Below, piece after piece: positions 10,158-20,030 of a DNA stretch of 64,000 bases; position 1 is the first letter of the stretch; each line of letters begins with the position of its first letter. Under the pieces are notes generated by a model. The model saw only the letters and a program-made list of their open reading frames with translations. It had not been told where the DNA came from and made no database searches. Origin of the DNA: Anthoceros angustus (taxonomy: Eukaryota > Streptophyta > Anthocerotopsida > Anthocerotales > Anthocerotaceae); assembly GCA_010909165.1 (NCBI GenBank), contig MU008205.1:346130-410129 (forward strand), given 5' to 3'. The position numbers and the translations under genes were made by a program.

Positions 10158-10240
10158 CAGAAAGCGTGGCTTTCAGTCGTGAGGTTTTGTAGGACAGAAT
10201 ATACTAAAGCACAATTGTCTATGTGTTTTTGTATGTGCAG

Positions 10241-11028
10241 GTTACATACTACGTGACTCACCTTCTTGGTTTCGACTGAAGGATAGGGTGCACTACACTA
10301 TCCGACACATGTGCAACCCACTGCTGTCTGATTTTTGGGCGCACTCTGATGTTGATGTGCTTCTTATTGAAAGCACCTTACGTCAAACAATTTCAGGTCC
10401 ATGGAGCTTTCATTGTGTTGTAGCTCAGTTAGTGGCACCCGGATTGAGGCATTGGAAGAATAAGTTGAGGAAGGAGGCTAGGCACTTCTTACATGGGAAG
10501 AAATTAAGTGACAAGTATGTGCCCAAGAGCCTGAAGAAGGAGTATTGGGATGTTCTTCTGAAACAGGAGACAGAGAAGCTAGATGGTGTTGTTGCACCCA
10601 GTCAACATAAGATTGCTGCAGTGCAGAGAGGGAAAAACGTCGCTGCTAAGCCCTATTCTTGCTTTGGGTTTGGAGTTCAAAAGCAATTCATAGACAGGTT
10701 CATTTCCAAGTTTGATAAGCAAGCAACTTTTGAAGAGATCAAGGCTGTGGGATCTAGGCATCGAAATTGGGTGAACAAGCTGAGAGCGCATTGGAAAGAG
10801 ACTGAAACCACAATTCCATCCTTGGGTCCTCAAGTGGATTCTGAAGGGAAAATCGATAAGGCTGTGAATGTCTGGAATCTATTGCATGAAGCAGGATATG
10901 AGAGTGTAGAGTGTGATGAACAGGTAATGGAGGCCATTCTGAAGAAGAGGGTCCAGGATGAAGGTTTCATGGTGGAACATCTTCTTCCCCGAACAGTTGC
11001 GAAAAAGGCTAAGAAAGCCTCATCATAG
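10241..11028 (+). CDS. Terminal exon of an unrecognised, probably transposon-encoded protein
   Basis: An open frame of about 262 codons starts right after a plausible splice acceptor (TGTATGTGCAG at 10,230-10,240) and ends at TAG 11,028; there is no ATG until 10,309, so an internal exon boundary fits better than a start codon. The protein is helical and basic (RHWKNKLRKEARHFLHGKKL, then KKEYWDVLLKQETEKLDG, then SRHRNWVNKLRAHWKETE) with a Lys-rich end (AKKAKKASS). I do not recognise a catalytic motif. Its position between the AGGCCTGA array and a CACTA-type terminus suggests a TnpA/ptta-like accessory protein of that element; this is inference from context. Confidence 0.5.
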
Positions 11029-11249
11029 TTCAAGTCAGTCAATAGAGCTTGCACTTCCACTGTAATTTCCTGTTAGCTTCAGCCGTAATTGTTTAAGCTC
11101 ATCTCGTTATGTGGGCTTTGTTCATGTAGTTGAATGTTTGTGAAGGAGTGTTGGCGAAGTTGCTGTCAAATGGAGGCCGCAGGTGACAAACTAGTCTACT
11201 ACCGATTGTAGAATGCATGGTGTAGTAGGCTTTGCCAGTATAGCGTTAG

Positions 11250-11915
11250 TGGAGTTTTTTACAACAAGCCTCTGTAGATTTTACAACAAACTTGTTTCAT
11301 TGCAACGCATTAAGTTTACAACGGACCCCTATCTCTACTCCCGAAACTTTACAACGAGGGCCTTTTACAACGGGCTTCGTTGTAAATGCCTAGCTACTTT
11401 TAAACGAACCCTGTATAACATGGTTCATTTACAACAAGGTCCATTGTAAAAGTGCACACTTATTACAACAGGGCTCGTGCGAAAGGTACGCACGATTACG
11501 ACGGCCATTCAGTTAGGTTAATCATGGTTAAGTAACCCCAACTAGTTTGTGGTGATTGGAATCCAGTTACTTAATCCCAGTTAATAAACTGCGGTCAATT
11601 TACCATAGTACTTAACTCTAGTATATTAACCATGGTTATTGAAGTTGTAAAATGCGTTGTAAGTGTATCGTAGTAATGTCCGCTGTAAAGGGGTTCCGTT
11701 GTAAAGTTTAACCAGTGTACGGAGCACCAGTCAAGCCATACACCGGATGAAATGGACAATACCGTATTCAATACATGATATAGCCCTCGGATATGCGTAT
11801 ATACTTCTACTACGGATATTACTAAGATGTGTTTAATACGAGGATTTTTACTACAGACTTAGTAAAGCCGTTGTAATGCCCGTTGTAATTTAAAAGGCCC
11901 GTTTTCCTAGTAGTG
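11250..11915 (+). mobile_element. 3' end of a CACTA-like DNA transposon (subterminal repeats and TIR)
   Basis: Repeats of TTTACAACG/CGTTGTAAA and variants occur in both orientations from about 11,258 to 11,890, and the stretch ends at 11,901-11,915 with GTTTTCCTAGTAGTG, the reverse complement of a CACTA-type inverted terminal repeat (CACTACTAGGAAAAC). A candidate 3-bp target duplication partner (AAT at 11,916-11,918) could not be verified because no matching 5' terminus was found in the window. Confidence 0.7.
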
Positions 11916-11918
11916 AAT

Positions 11919-12395
11919 TTCCATAACTCTGTAGAAAGTGCTGGCTAACGCTGTTTATAGGATGGCTACGTGCGCAAGACTAGCGGCTTCTTCGGCACCG
12001 GTGATAGGTAGGCCCTTTATTATCCCTGATCACGATATCATTGGTGCAGTAGGTAGTTACGGGAAAGGCATTGGAGGGGACTAGGACTTCCCCTTTTACT
12101 ATTAGCCCTTTTTGGTAGTTCCTCCTCGGACTTCAGGGTAAATGGGATTTCTTATCTCGTCTATTAATAACGTCTACTCTACTATGTTGGAATTTGATCA
12201 ATTTGAAGATTTTATACATATTTTAAATTATACATCCAAATCCTGCACTAAAATTTCTACATAAATCCCAAAAATTACATTAGAATTTGATTAGAGTAAC
12301 CTTGTAAGCCAAGATGTAACCTCATATTCCACTACATGATGTTTATAGCTGACATAATGGTACCCCATTTAAGTACTGATCCGTAGGATCGCTTA
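11919..12395. other. AT-rich intergenic interval
   Basis: No gene supported. It lies between the CACTA terminus and the flank shared by the SKP1-like segmental duplicates, which begins around 12,400-12,460 (GGTGTAAGAGTT). Confidence 0.4.
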
Positions 12396-12629
12396 AGTGT
12401 GGATGTCACTCCTTGAACGGCACCACTCTGCTCGCGTTCTTGCTAGGTTTCTATATCATGGTGTAAGAGTTGTAAGATGCTTATTTTCGTTCTTCAAGCC
12501 TCCCATTGTCTTCGTGCTTTGCGTGCTCACATTCGTGGCGCTCCAAAGAACCCTCCGCATCTTCTTGCGCGTGGTGGCCAGGGCCCTTGATTGTGTTCGC
12601 TATTGTTAAGGTGCATGTCAGGTGTGAGC

Positions 12630-13601
12630 ATGGCTGGTAAGGAGGAGTCCAAGAGGGAGAGTGCAAAGGAAGTAGTGGAGGAGGGACGCGCTGAGCTGCG
12701 GTTCTTGAGGTTCCAATCAACTAGACCCGGAGAGCTGGTGGAGGAGTGCCTGATTTCAGTGCCCAAGAGTGCAGCAGAGGGCATGCTGCAGTTACTTGGG
12801 CCGTTCCAAGAGACGTCGCACCTTGCCGAAATTGACGCTCCTCGGCAGCTGCCTGTAGCCGGGATTTCTACTGTGGCTGCACTCCTGGTGGTGGAAAAGT
12901 ATTGCTGGATCTACGCAGGAAACAGCATAATGGAACAGCGGCAGGCCAAGATCCGGGCACTGCTCCAACCGGTTCAAGGAGGCGTGTTCCTCGAGTTGGC
13001 TAAAGCTTGTCATCAGCTTAAACTCCGGGAGCTGTATGACGAAGTAGCCAAGGCCTGGGATGATTGGAAGTTGCGCTGCTCACCCCAGGAGATGAGGGAG
13101 CTGTTGAAGCTGCCGGCTCCTGCCACCGCGGAGGATGCGTGGCTGCCTCTGCCAGACTCACAGGCGACGAACGGGCCCATCTGCAACTACAACGATTGGT
13201 TGTGGGACAGGGTGAAGGCCATGGCAGGTGGGGAAGATGAGCGGGACGTGGATGCCTTGGTTGGGTACATGAAGGGCACCAGCACTGCTTCCACCGGAAA
13301 GGGTGAGTGCAGCAAGTCAGCTCCTAACTCCAAGCAGCGACGCCGGGTCCGCCGCCGGAATCAAGCGCCTCAGCGGAATGTCAACCGTGGCCAAGGGTCC
13401 GGATCTTCACCCGCATCCGCTGCCGGGTCCTTCTCGGAGCCCAATCCGTCAGACGATCACGTGGATGCCGGCTCCAGCTCCTCCAGCCTCGTTCCTCTGG
13501 AACCAACTCTGCTACAAGCTCTTCGCCAGCGGCAAGCTTGCGGTGAGTGCGAGCTCGATGAGGCTGTTTATAGCAATTGGTTTCATAAGGGCTGCTGTTG
13601 A
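12630..13601 (+). CDS. Divergent SKP1-like protein, SKL copy 1 (best preserved)
   Basis: 323 codons from ATG 12,630 (first in-frame ATG giving MAGKEESKRE, a leader shared with copies 4 and 5). Layout: Lys/Glu-rich leader (1-25); POZ-like half about 26-105 (AELRFLRF ... TVAALLVVEKYCWIYAGN, cf. the VIEYC region of SKP1); a SKP1-dimerisation-like half about 115-180 (FLELAKACHQLKLRELYDEV, then CSPQEMRELLKLPAPATAED, in place of TPEEIR...F of SKP1); a family module about 190-215 (NYNDWLWDRVKAM ... DERDVDALVGYM); then an Arg-rich stretch (KQRRRVRRRNQ) and a Ser-rich end. SKP1 links F-box proteins to cullin-1; this copy is so divergent that the role is inference. A further piece (ATG 13,652 to TAG 13,795, ending VYPVLACNAFLSLSS) lies in another frame and matches copies 2 and 3, so the gene probably continues by an intron or frame break. 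Confidence 0.55.
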   Translation: MAGKEESKRESAKEVVEEGRAELRFLRFQSTRPGELVEECLISVPKSAAEGMLQLLGPFQETSHLAEIDAPRQLPVAGISTVAALLVVEKYCWIYAGNSIMEQRQAKIRALLQPVQGGVFLELAKACHQLKLRELYDEVAKAWDDWKLRCSPQEMRELLKLPAPATAEDAWLPLPDSQATNGPICNYNDWLWDRVKAMAGGEDERDVDALVGYMKGTSTASTGKGECSKSAPNSKQRRRVRRRNQAPQRNVNRGQGSGSSPASAAGSFSEPNPSDDHVDAGSSSSSLVPLEPTLLQALRQRQACGECELDEAVYSNWFHKGCC

Positions 13602-13651
13602 TGAGCTCGAGGAGCTAGGAGGCTGCCGTTCGAGAGACAAGTGCGTGCAGG

Positions 13652-13795
13652 ATGGCTGGTGCTGATGAGGACTTCGACAAGGTCCAGGCTGCTCTAGAAA
13701 AGGAAGTAGCGGGGTGGGAGAAAAACTGCGTCTTTACTCCAGCTCCTGTGTATCCTGTCCTAGCCTGCAATGCCTTCTTGTCTTTGAGCAGCTAG
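13652..13795 (+). CDS. C-terminal segment of SKL copy 1, out of frame with the main ORF
   Basis: A short frame MAGADEDFDKVQAALEKEVA ... WEKNCVFTPAPVYPVLACNAFL. Its end is conserved in copies 2 and 3 at about 31,690-31,765 and 33,165-33,240 (AAVYPALPCNASC in one frame), and a relic sits at about 17,090-17,225. Conservation of the protein-level ending APVYP-L-CNA while the DNA frame differs from the main ORF suggests an extra exon or a small indel between 13,560 and 13,652. Confidence 0.4.
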   Translation: MAGADEDFDKVQAALEKEVAGWEKNCVFTPAPVYPVLACNAFLSLSS

Positions 13796-14017
13796 CTGGC
13801 TAGCCATAGCCACCCGTCCAGCAGGGTATTTCCATTAGATATGTATGTGGCATGTGGCAGCTATGTATGATGGCTAGCTGTAGACTTGTCCAAGTCTCTA
13901 ATTAAGTATTTGTGTGGCCGGGCATTTATGCTCCTGCAAAATCTGTGGTGTGTTTCACAGATAGATGTTGCAATATTTGTTGGAGAGAATTGGAGCAAAT
14001 CCGCAAAGTTGTGTTCC

Positions 14018-14228
14018 ACTGCTCATGAGCTGCTCATGCCCTCAAGCTTGAGAAACTCATAAGCTCAAGAGCTCAAGCTCGAGAAACTCATAAGCTCAAG
14101 ACCTCAAGCTCGAGAAGCTCATGAGCTCAAGCTCGAGAAACTCATAAGCTCAAGAGCTAAAGCTCGAGAAGCTCATGAGCTCAAGCGCTCAAGCTCGAGC
14201 AGATCTCATGATGTGCAGAGCTCATGAT
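14018..14228. repeat. Minisatellite of ~32-36 bp units built on GAGCTCAAGCTCGAGAA
   Basis: About five to six units of AGCTCATGAGCTCAAGCTCGAGAAACTCATAAGCTCAAG-like sequence, rich in the palindromes GAGCTC and CTCGAG. The homologous flank of SKL copy 3 at about 33,515-33,540 has just one unit, so the array expanded after the segmental duplication. Confidence 0.85.
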
Positions 14229-15700
14229 CGCTCTTCACGGTATCATATCTATGTATGTTCTGTTACCATATGGATTCAAGCTTGTGCTGACCACTGGAAT
14301 GCGGCTGGCTCTACAGGCTAGAGCAGTGGTCATGGGTGTGCAGTTCTGGGAGCAATTCAGGGAGCAATTGCTTACAGCTTTCGAAAGCAAGATTGCAACG
14401 AGAGGTCATGGAACCTACCCTTGCATTGTCGTTACAAGGTGCTTTGACACTGCGTCTTCTAGCTACATTGTCCCTGGCTATAGCTACCGCCTGCAGAAGC
14501 CCCGAGGTTGCAGCATACAACTGTGGGAAGCTTTTCGCTCTTCTCACAAGTGATCAGTTACCAGCTGGCAATACCGTAAGTGAATCTCGCTCGTTTCGCC
14601 AGGTGCTTGGAAAGAGTTTCACTGCCAACCCAGCCGCGTGAAGTTCAAACTTAAGGACCGGAAGGCAGATGCTTGAAGGGGGAAGCTGGTCCGCGATCGT
14701 GTACGTTTCCGCATTGTCGCTTCGACGTCTTTACGTACATACCGTCTTCCATCGCCTTCATGTGTATGTACATATGTACAATTACATGCCGAGCTTCGGG
14801 TGGATGGAAGAAAGAGCTCGTCATCCCGTTTCGTCGCTTGGAACGTTTCGTCGCTTGGAAGACCACAAGCCAGTGCCAGGGGTGTCGCGTTGGAGATAAT
14901 GGAGGTTATAACTCTATGGACATGGTCATTTCCTCTTTCACCACTTCCGCAATCCGGATTTGTTGATGAGGTACTGCTTGCACGACACTCTCCTGCATCT
15001 GGTTGCTGATCTACTGACTGTTGTCAGTCATACGTGGTGCAGTGTGTCGGTCTCCCAGGATTGCAACAGCGACGAGGGATGGGAAATATATCCCTTGTGG
15101 AGCTCCCAACAGCTCGGTTATATGGAGCTACATCATATGGTTTTTATGCGCCAATCCATCGTATCAGATGCCTCACTTCTATACCCGTCCTGTATGTGCT
15201 GCAATTATTACTGTTGAATACAGCGCTGTCCAGCGTTTGGTGCTCCCGATGGTCAACCTGAAGTTTAGGTGATCTGCTTGGTCTGTTTTGTTAACCCGCC
15301 CTCGTGCTTTCGGTGGATTATGTGATTCATGCGCCTCCAGAACTGGTTGTCCAGCCACAGGAGCATATCTGCAGAACATCTGTCTATCTTGACCTCACCG
15401 GCTAGCACTGAAGCTGATTAATGTTGACAAGGACCTGAATCTGTACCCTGTGATGGGTCAGAAGCTACTGCTTGGACGTCCTACTGCAGTCGGTGTGCTT
15501 CTGCATAGAACAATCGCATTAGATGAGAGCAACAGAGCACTCGTTTCGCTGTTCCACTTGTTCTTGTTCAACAACAAAAGAGAGGGAGAGAGAAAACCCA
15601 ACAACAAAACCTGTTCAGCCTGCTCGCCAGGGCATATGCTTGTGGGCGAGTGGGCTCCTTGAACTGTCTGCTGCTTATGTCTCGTTACTGAGGAGATGAG
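14229..15700. other. 3' flank of SKL copy 1 and unannotated sequence
   Basis: 14,229-14,760 matches 33,545-34,050 (landmarks GTGCTGACCACTGGAAT, GGCTAGAGCAGTGGTCATGGG, and a GATCGC-TCGC-TGTC-CTTC run), so it belongs to the SKL segmental duplication. No protein is supported. 14,760-15,700 shows no gene that I can defend. Confidence 0.5.
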
Positions 15701-15717
15701 AACTACCAGCCCCATGC

Positions 15718-15870
15718 CCTGCTTTGAGTACCCTGCCATCATATGTATCAGTCCGTGTCCCACATCGTTTTGACCACGTCGGTCAAACACTTCTTGAGCA
15801 TCTTCCATGCTGCCACAGTTGGCACACATTTTCACAAAACCGGTGGCTACAAAAACACCAGCTTGATGTT
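15718..15870 (-). pseudogene. PPR gene fragment 1 (PLS type)
   Basis: The minus strand reads VFVATGFVKMCANCGSMEDA then QEVFDR, a break, and HMMAGYSKQG, which is the hallmark of plant PLS-class pentatricopeptide repeats (usual form MYAKCGSMEDA--VFD-M----V-W--MI-GY). PPR proteins of this class bind organellar RNA and direct editing or processing. Only one repeat and a bit is left, with no start codon, and further pieces of similar sequence follow out of register at 15,995-16,080, 16,275-16,390 and 16,610-16,665, so this is a decayed, rearranged pseudogene. Confidence 0.75.
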
Positions 15871-15989
15871 CCCATTCTCTGATTTGCTGATCCAGAATCG
15901 GGTACAGCGCTCACTGCCTTCTTCTTTCATATCATTGTAAGGGAGAGGGCTGCACGCGTTGACACGCCATTATGTGCCTGGTTGGGACT

Positions 15990-16665
15990 GCCCTACTATC
16001 ATTGCATTCCACGTCACCACATCTTTTTGACCAAGCCCATCAAACAGCTGTTCCTGAGCATCTTCTAAACTACTGCCACGCTTTGCATCCATGTGCACCA
16101 AACTGTCTGTTTGCTATAGAAACATCACCTGGGTATCCTTGTTTGTTCTCTTATCTTTGTGTGAAGTTGCCTTCGGTTCTCCAACGCTGGGGTGCCAACA
16201 ATTGCACATCTGCGCCTTCTTGCATATCGCTGTAGAGATGAAGGGCTTCCAGGCTCACTCCCTGCTGGGAATACCCTGCTATCATGGCACATCACCACTT
16301 GTTTTGAGCAAGTCCAACAAACAGTACCTAGGCGTGCTCCAGGCTGCCACATTATTTTGCACACATTTTCACCAAACTGCTGGCTACAAACACATCAGCA
16401 CATCAGCCTGGTACCCTCTCTCTCTCTCTACAACGAACCTAGTGGTCATTATAATGGACGATCTAAGTCAGGTCATGTCTATTTCACTAAAGAACCTCTA
16501 CGCTCGGAGAACGAGGAGGAGGGAAGGAAAGTTCAAGCGCTCTTGGCAGAAGAAAATTTTCTTCAGGCGCTACCTTATTCTCTTACGATAGGAGGGCATT
16601 CCACTTTTCCAACCTGGCACATATTTGACCAAACCGGTGGCTACAAACACATCAGCTTGATGCCA
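15990..16665 (-). pseudogene. Further PPR fragments in the same orientation
   Basis: Three more relics of the same repeat family can be recognised on the minus strand: about 15,995-16,080 (CAGTAGTTTAGAAGATGCTC, cf. GSMEDAQ), about 16,275-16,390 (GTTTGGTGAAAATGTGTGC followed by a WQPGA-like stretch and then CAAGTGGTGATGTGCC), and about 16,610-16,665 (CTGATGTGTTTGTAGCCACC). The large plus-strand frame at 16,192-17,070 is the antisense shadow of these pieces. Confidence 0.55.
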
Positions 16666-17089
16666 GGGAGTTTTCTAATTGACTTGAACACGAGGGTGCA
16701 TACCTCACGATCCAAGGCCAGGGGGCCGACAGTTCCACATGCCTGCAGGAGGCAGACGACTGTCAACACGCAATGGGGCATAGCTATGCCTTCCTCTTGC
16801 TTATATCACAGCATAGCTGAAGGGCATCCTACCCCAGCCTCCTCCCCTCAACATCCTGCGGCCATGAAGGTTTGGATGAGCGAAGTGCGATGCCTTTCGT
16901 GGCCTTTAGCTTGGGCGACAAGCAATTGTCAGCCTTGGCCTTCCGCTTCCATGCTGAGATGCAGCTCACCTTCTCAGCACGTGAGCTGGTTCCAAGAAGA
17001 GAAGCGGAAGGCCAAGGGCCTCGAGGCCAAGGCCGAGGCCCTTGGTCTTCCCCCAGCGGCTAGGTCGTGAGGCTGTATGAGGACAATTG

Positions 17090-17225
17090 CTGGCATGTAT
17101 ATGATGGCTGCTCATGAAGAGGACCTCGACGCATATGCACAACCCTGTGACCACGGCCGGTGCAGGTAAGGAAGTAGCAGAGCCGGAGGAAAAGCTCCTT
17201 TGTATCTGATGTGTATCATGCCCTA
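17090..17225 (+). pseudogene. Relic of the C-terminal SKL segment
   Basis: MMAAHEEDLD, then AAGGAAGTAGCAGAGCCGGA and GAGGAAAAGCTCCTTTG align with the 13,652-13,795 segment of copy 1 (MAGADEDFD, KEVAGWEKN). It is interrupted by stops (TAA at about 17,167, TGA at about 17,207). It marks another lost SKL copy immediately left of the Copia-1 insertion. Confidence 0.4.
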
Positions 17226-17797
17226 GCTGTGCGTCACAGCCGCTTTGGTTTTCTGTCCGAGGGGGCACATCACCAGAAACAAAGAGAACGTAAACAAATA
17301 GACTTTATAGATGGGACTTTGATTTGGACTAACCGCGTAAGGCACTACCTAACAATTCGGAGTAACGGGAAGGCACTAACAACTGGGAGTAACACTAAAT
17401 TTTGGAGGCCCCGCGCAAACTACGCATTCTCCACAAACAAGCAGTAACAAAGGCTTCCTTCCTCCGAGTGGTGAGCGCGGCGTCGCAAGCGTGCTCCTGA
17501 GGTGGGACGGGCGCGGCGGGCATTCTGGGCGAGGCGCGGCTACGAGGAGGCCAGCGGCTACCAACATCTGTTCACAGCACCCATCAGGGAAGAACGGCTA
17601 AGAATTGTGTGTTTTGTGCCTCTCACCATCCCTCCTCCCCATCCTCCCCATCCTCCCTCTCCCCCACACTTCTTTGGACTGCTGCTCGCTCTGCACCCGC
17701 CCTATACCTCTGATCTGCATTTCATCTGTGCCAGTGCTGCCCATCTTCCCCCCCCTCTTTTCTAGTCCTCTCCCCCATGTTCATACAGCCTTTCACC
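17226..17797. other. Non-coding flank left of Copia-1
   Basis: C/T-rich from about 17,620 to 17,780 (CATCCTCCCCATCCTCCC and similar). No gene is supported. Confidence 0.4.
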
Positions 17798-17802
17798 AGC
17801 AT
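17798..17802. repeat. Target-site duplication, left (AGCAT)
   Basis: AGCAT directly precedes the left LTR and is repeated exactly at 28,741-28,745, directly after the right LTR. Confidence 0.9.
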
Positions 17803-18026
17803 TAAAGAGGAGGCAAGAGCGATGCGAAGGATTATTCTATTGATGATTTGGAACATATTTATAGAGTGTTTTATGCGGTTATAGCTCATCATCCTCTTAG
17901 TATGATAACCGCGGTAAATGGTTAATGGCGGTGGGTTACATTTACCACGTCTAATTAATTCTAAACCTCTGCACGAGCGAAGCGTGCCCTAATGCACCGG
18001 TGTAGGCAGAGCCCAGGACTCCAACA
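17803..18026 (-). repeat. Copia-1 LTR, 3' copy in element orientation
   Basis: On the minus strand it begins TGTTGGAGTCC and ends CCTCCTCTTTA. It matches 28,513-28,740 with a small number of substitutions and indels (for example GCGGTTATAGCTCATC versus GCGATTTATAGCTAGCATC). Confidence 0.9.
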
Positions 18027-18038
18027 CTCCCCCTCGCT
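18027..18038 (-). promoter_or_regulatory. Polypurine tract of Copia-1
   Basis: On the minus strand AGCGAGGGGGAG lies directly before the TGTTGG start of the 3' LTR, the expected position of the plus-strand primer. Confidence 0.75.
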
Positions 18039-18429
18039 GCAAACTGGGTGCATCAAGAGATTGAGTGATGTCGAAGATGGCTTCAATCCCCTATGCCCGC
18101 AATCGATCCCGAGCATCCGCCGGCAATCACGGTGGCTTCTTCAGCTCGGGTCCTACGTCGTCGATGCCATAACTGACAGAGTGACGAGGATGGTGGAGAC
18201 AGAAGTACCCAATCACAGAAAACAGAAGGAGAGCTCACAACATCTGAAGCGTAGGCGCAAAGCTTCAAAATCCGAAAGCAGTTCGGTTAGTGCAGAGCAG
18301 TTCTGGATGGCGGTGAAACAACCTCTTCCTGAAGACAAAGATGATGCTGCACTCCATTGAGCAGCTAGCTGGATGAAGACTCCAGCAACTTGAGTGATGT
18401 CTTTAGTGTCCCTTCCCAGGAGCTTCGCT

Positions 18430-19830
18430 CCCCCTCCATAATAAGTTTCCCTCGCTGTCAACCCGATTGCTTGAGCATTGAGCGTGTGGTGTCTTCGATA
18501 AGCCCTTGGTGAGAAGATCGGCTGTGTTCTCTTCCGTGGTGACGTAGCTGAGGGTGACCTGTTTGTTGCTCACAACTTGCCGAATGAAATGGTGCTGTAT
18601 CTCCACGTGCTTTGTCCTGGCGTGGAGCACGAGGTTCAGGGTCATGGCAATTGCGGATTGATTGTCGCACTTAAGCTCCGTAGGCTGATGCTGCTCCTCA
18701 TTGATGTCCTTCAGGAATTGGCGTATCCACAGGATCTCCTTAGCTGCCAATGAGGTTGCTGCGTGCTCCGCTTCGGTGGATGAGAGGCAAACAGTTGGCA
18801 TCTTCTTGCATGCCCAGGAGACTGTTGAGCTGTTGATCATAGTGCAATAAGCTGCTGTGGATTTTCTGGCGTCAGGATCTCCGGCCCAGTCCGCGTTTGA
18901 GAAGCATGTGAGTACAAGTTTGCTACTACCAACTGACCTGTAGACGAGGCCTAGGGATCTGGTTCCTTTTAAGTACCTAAGAATTCGTTTGACGCATGTC
19001 CAGTGAGCTTTACCGGGGTTGGAAAGATACCTAGATGCTATATTGACAGCCTGAGATATGTCTGGACGTGTCCAGATTGCTAAGTACAGGAGGCTGCCTA
19101 CGGCTTCGCTATAAGGTACTTGCTTCATCTCTTCTACTTCTTCAGGTGTAGTTGGGGAATCTTCTGCAGACACTTTTTCACCTGCTGCTATGGGTGTGGT
19201 GACAGGTCTGGCATCTTTGAGGTTGAACCTATCCGACTGGTCTACATAGTCTTTGGTGAATGAAGAAGGAATGTTACATTGTACTTCTCTCGAACTGGAC
19301 ACCTAGGGCGTACTTCAGAGGGCCTATGTCTACAATCTCGTACTCCTTGGCAAGTAGGTCTTTTACATACTGGATAATTTGAGGGGAAGTGCCAAAAATG
19401 AAATTGTCGACAACGTACAAGGTAACTACTGCGAAATTCTTTTTCTGTCTAAGGAGGTAGACACTAGAATCTGCAGGTAGGGGTGAGAAACCAGATTTCT
19501 TTAAATACAGGTCCACTGTTTCGTTCCATACGTGAGCGGACTGTTTTAGTCCATAGAGGGACTTCACCAGCTTACAAACCTTCTTGCTGTCCTTGATGTA
19601 GCCAGGGGGTTGAAGCATGTAGATATCTTCACTCAGAGTGCCGTATAGGAAAGCCTTTTTCGTCGACTTGATGGATGTCGAGATGATGATGAGCTGCCGC
19701 CAAGAGTATCCTCATGGATGTTGACTTCACTACGGGTCAGAGTCGGTTTTCCTCGTAATCAAAACCGGAACTTGGTGAAGCCACAGCGACTAGCCTTGCT
19801 TTGTGTCTTGCTGCCGTGCAGGTTGACTTC
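18430..19830 (-). pseudogene. Copia-1 RNase H and reverse transcriptase (copy A)
   Basis: Two overlapping minus-strand frames (19,274-19,618 and 18,403-19,302) give the RT palm and the RNase H domain. RT: GYIKDSKKVCKLVKSLYGLK, LYVVDNFIFG in place of the canonical YVDD, and KYALGVQF. RNase H: SGSLLYLAIWTRPDI-like segment, ILRYLKGT, SNADWAGD, SSTEAEHAATSLAAKE, KCDNQSAIA, TKHVEIQHHFIR and ENTADLLTKGL; the catalytic acidic residues of RNase H look present. The frames are shifted relative to each other near 19,290. With the second Asp-Asp of RT replaced by Val-Asp, polymerase activity is not expected. Confidence 0.88.
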
Positions 19831-20030
19831 CTCCGAATGTCCACTTACGGGATATAGGCTACGGCACAGGTGTCGATCGATATCCAGTCTTGTTGGCGAT
19901 GAGTGAGTCGTACTCGATTTTGGCGGCGGTCCATTCGGTCTTGAATGCTTCTTCAATTGGCGAGGCACGCCCCGCATCTCGATGGTGACATAGCTTGGTG
20001 TAGAGCAAGGTTGACGATGTCCAAGTGAGC
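19830..20030 (-). repeat. Integrase-RT linker copy within Copia-1
   Basis: Contains CGATGAGTGAGTCGTACTCG and CATAGCTTGGTGTAGAGCAA, the same linker seen at about 20,820-21,000, 22,260-22,400, 22,795-22,925, 23,845-23,915 and 24,805-24,900. It ends abruptly against RT copy B. Confidence 0.8.

Noticed and set aside
14018-14228. CRISPR-like array of spaced direct repeats
   Set aside because: Units are contiguous with no unique spacers; eukaryotic context.
16192-17070. 292-codon plus-strand frame
   Set aside because: It runs antisense through PPR relics readable on the minus strand, has no domain-like pattern and starts at a non-ATG codon.
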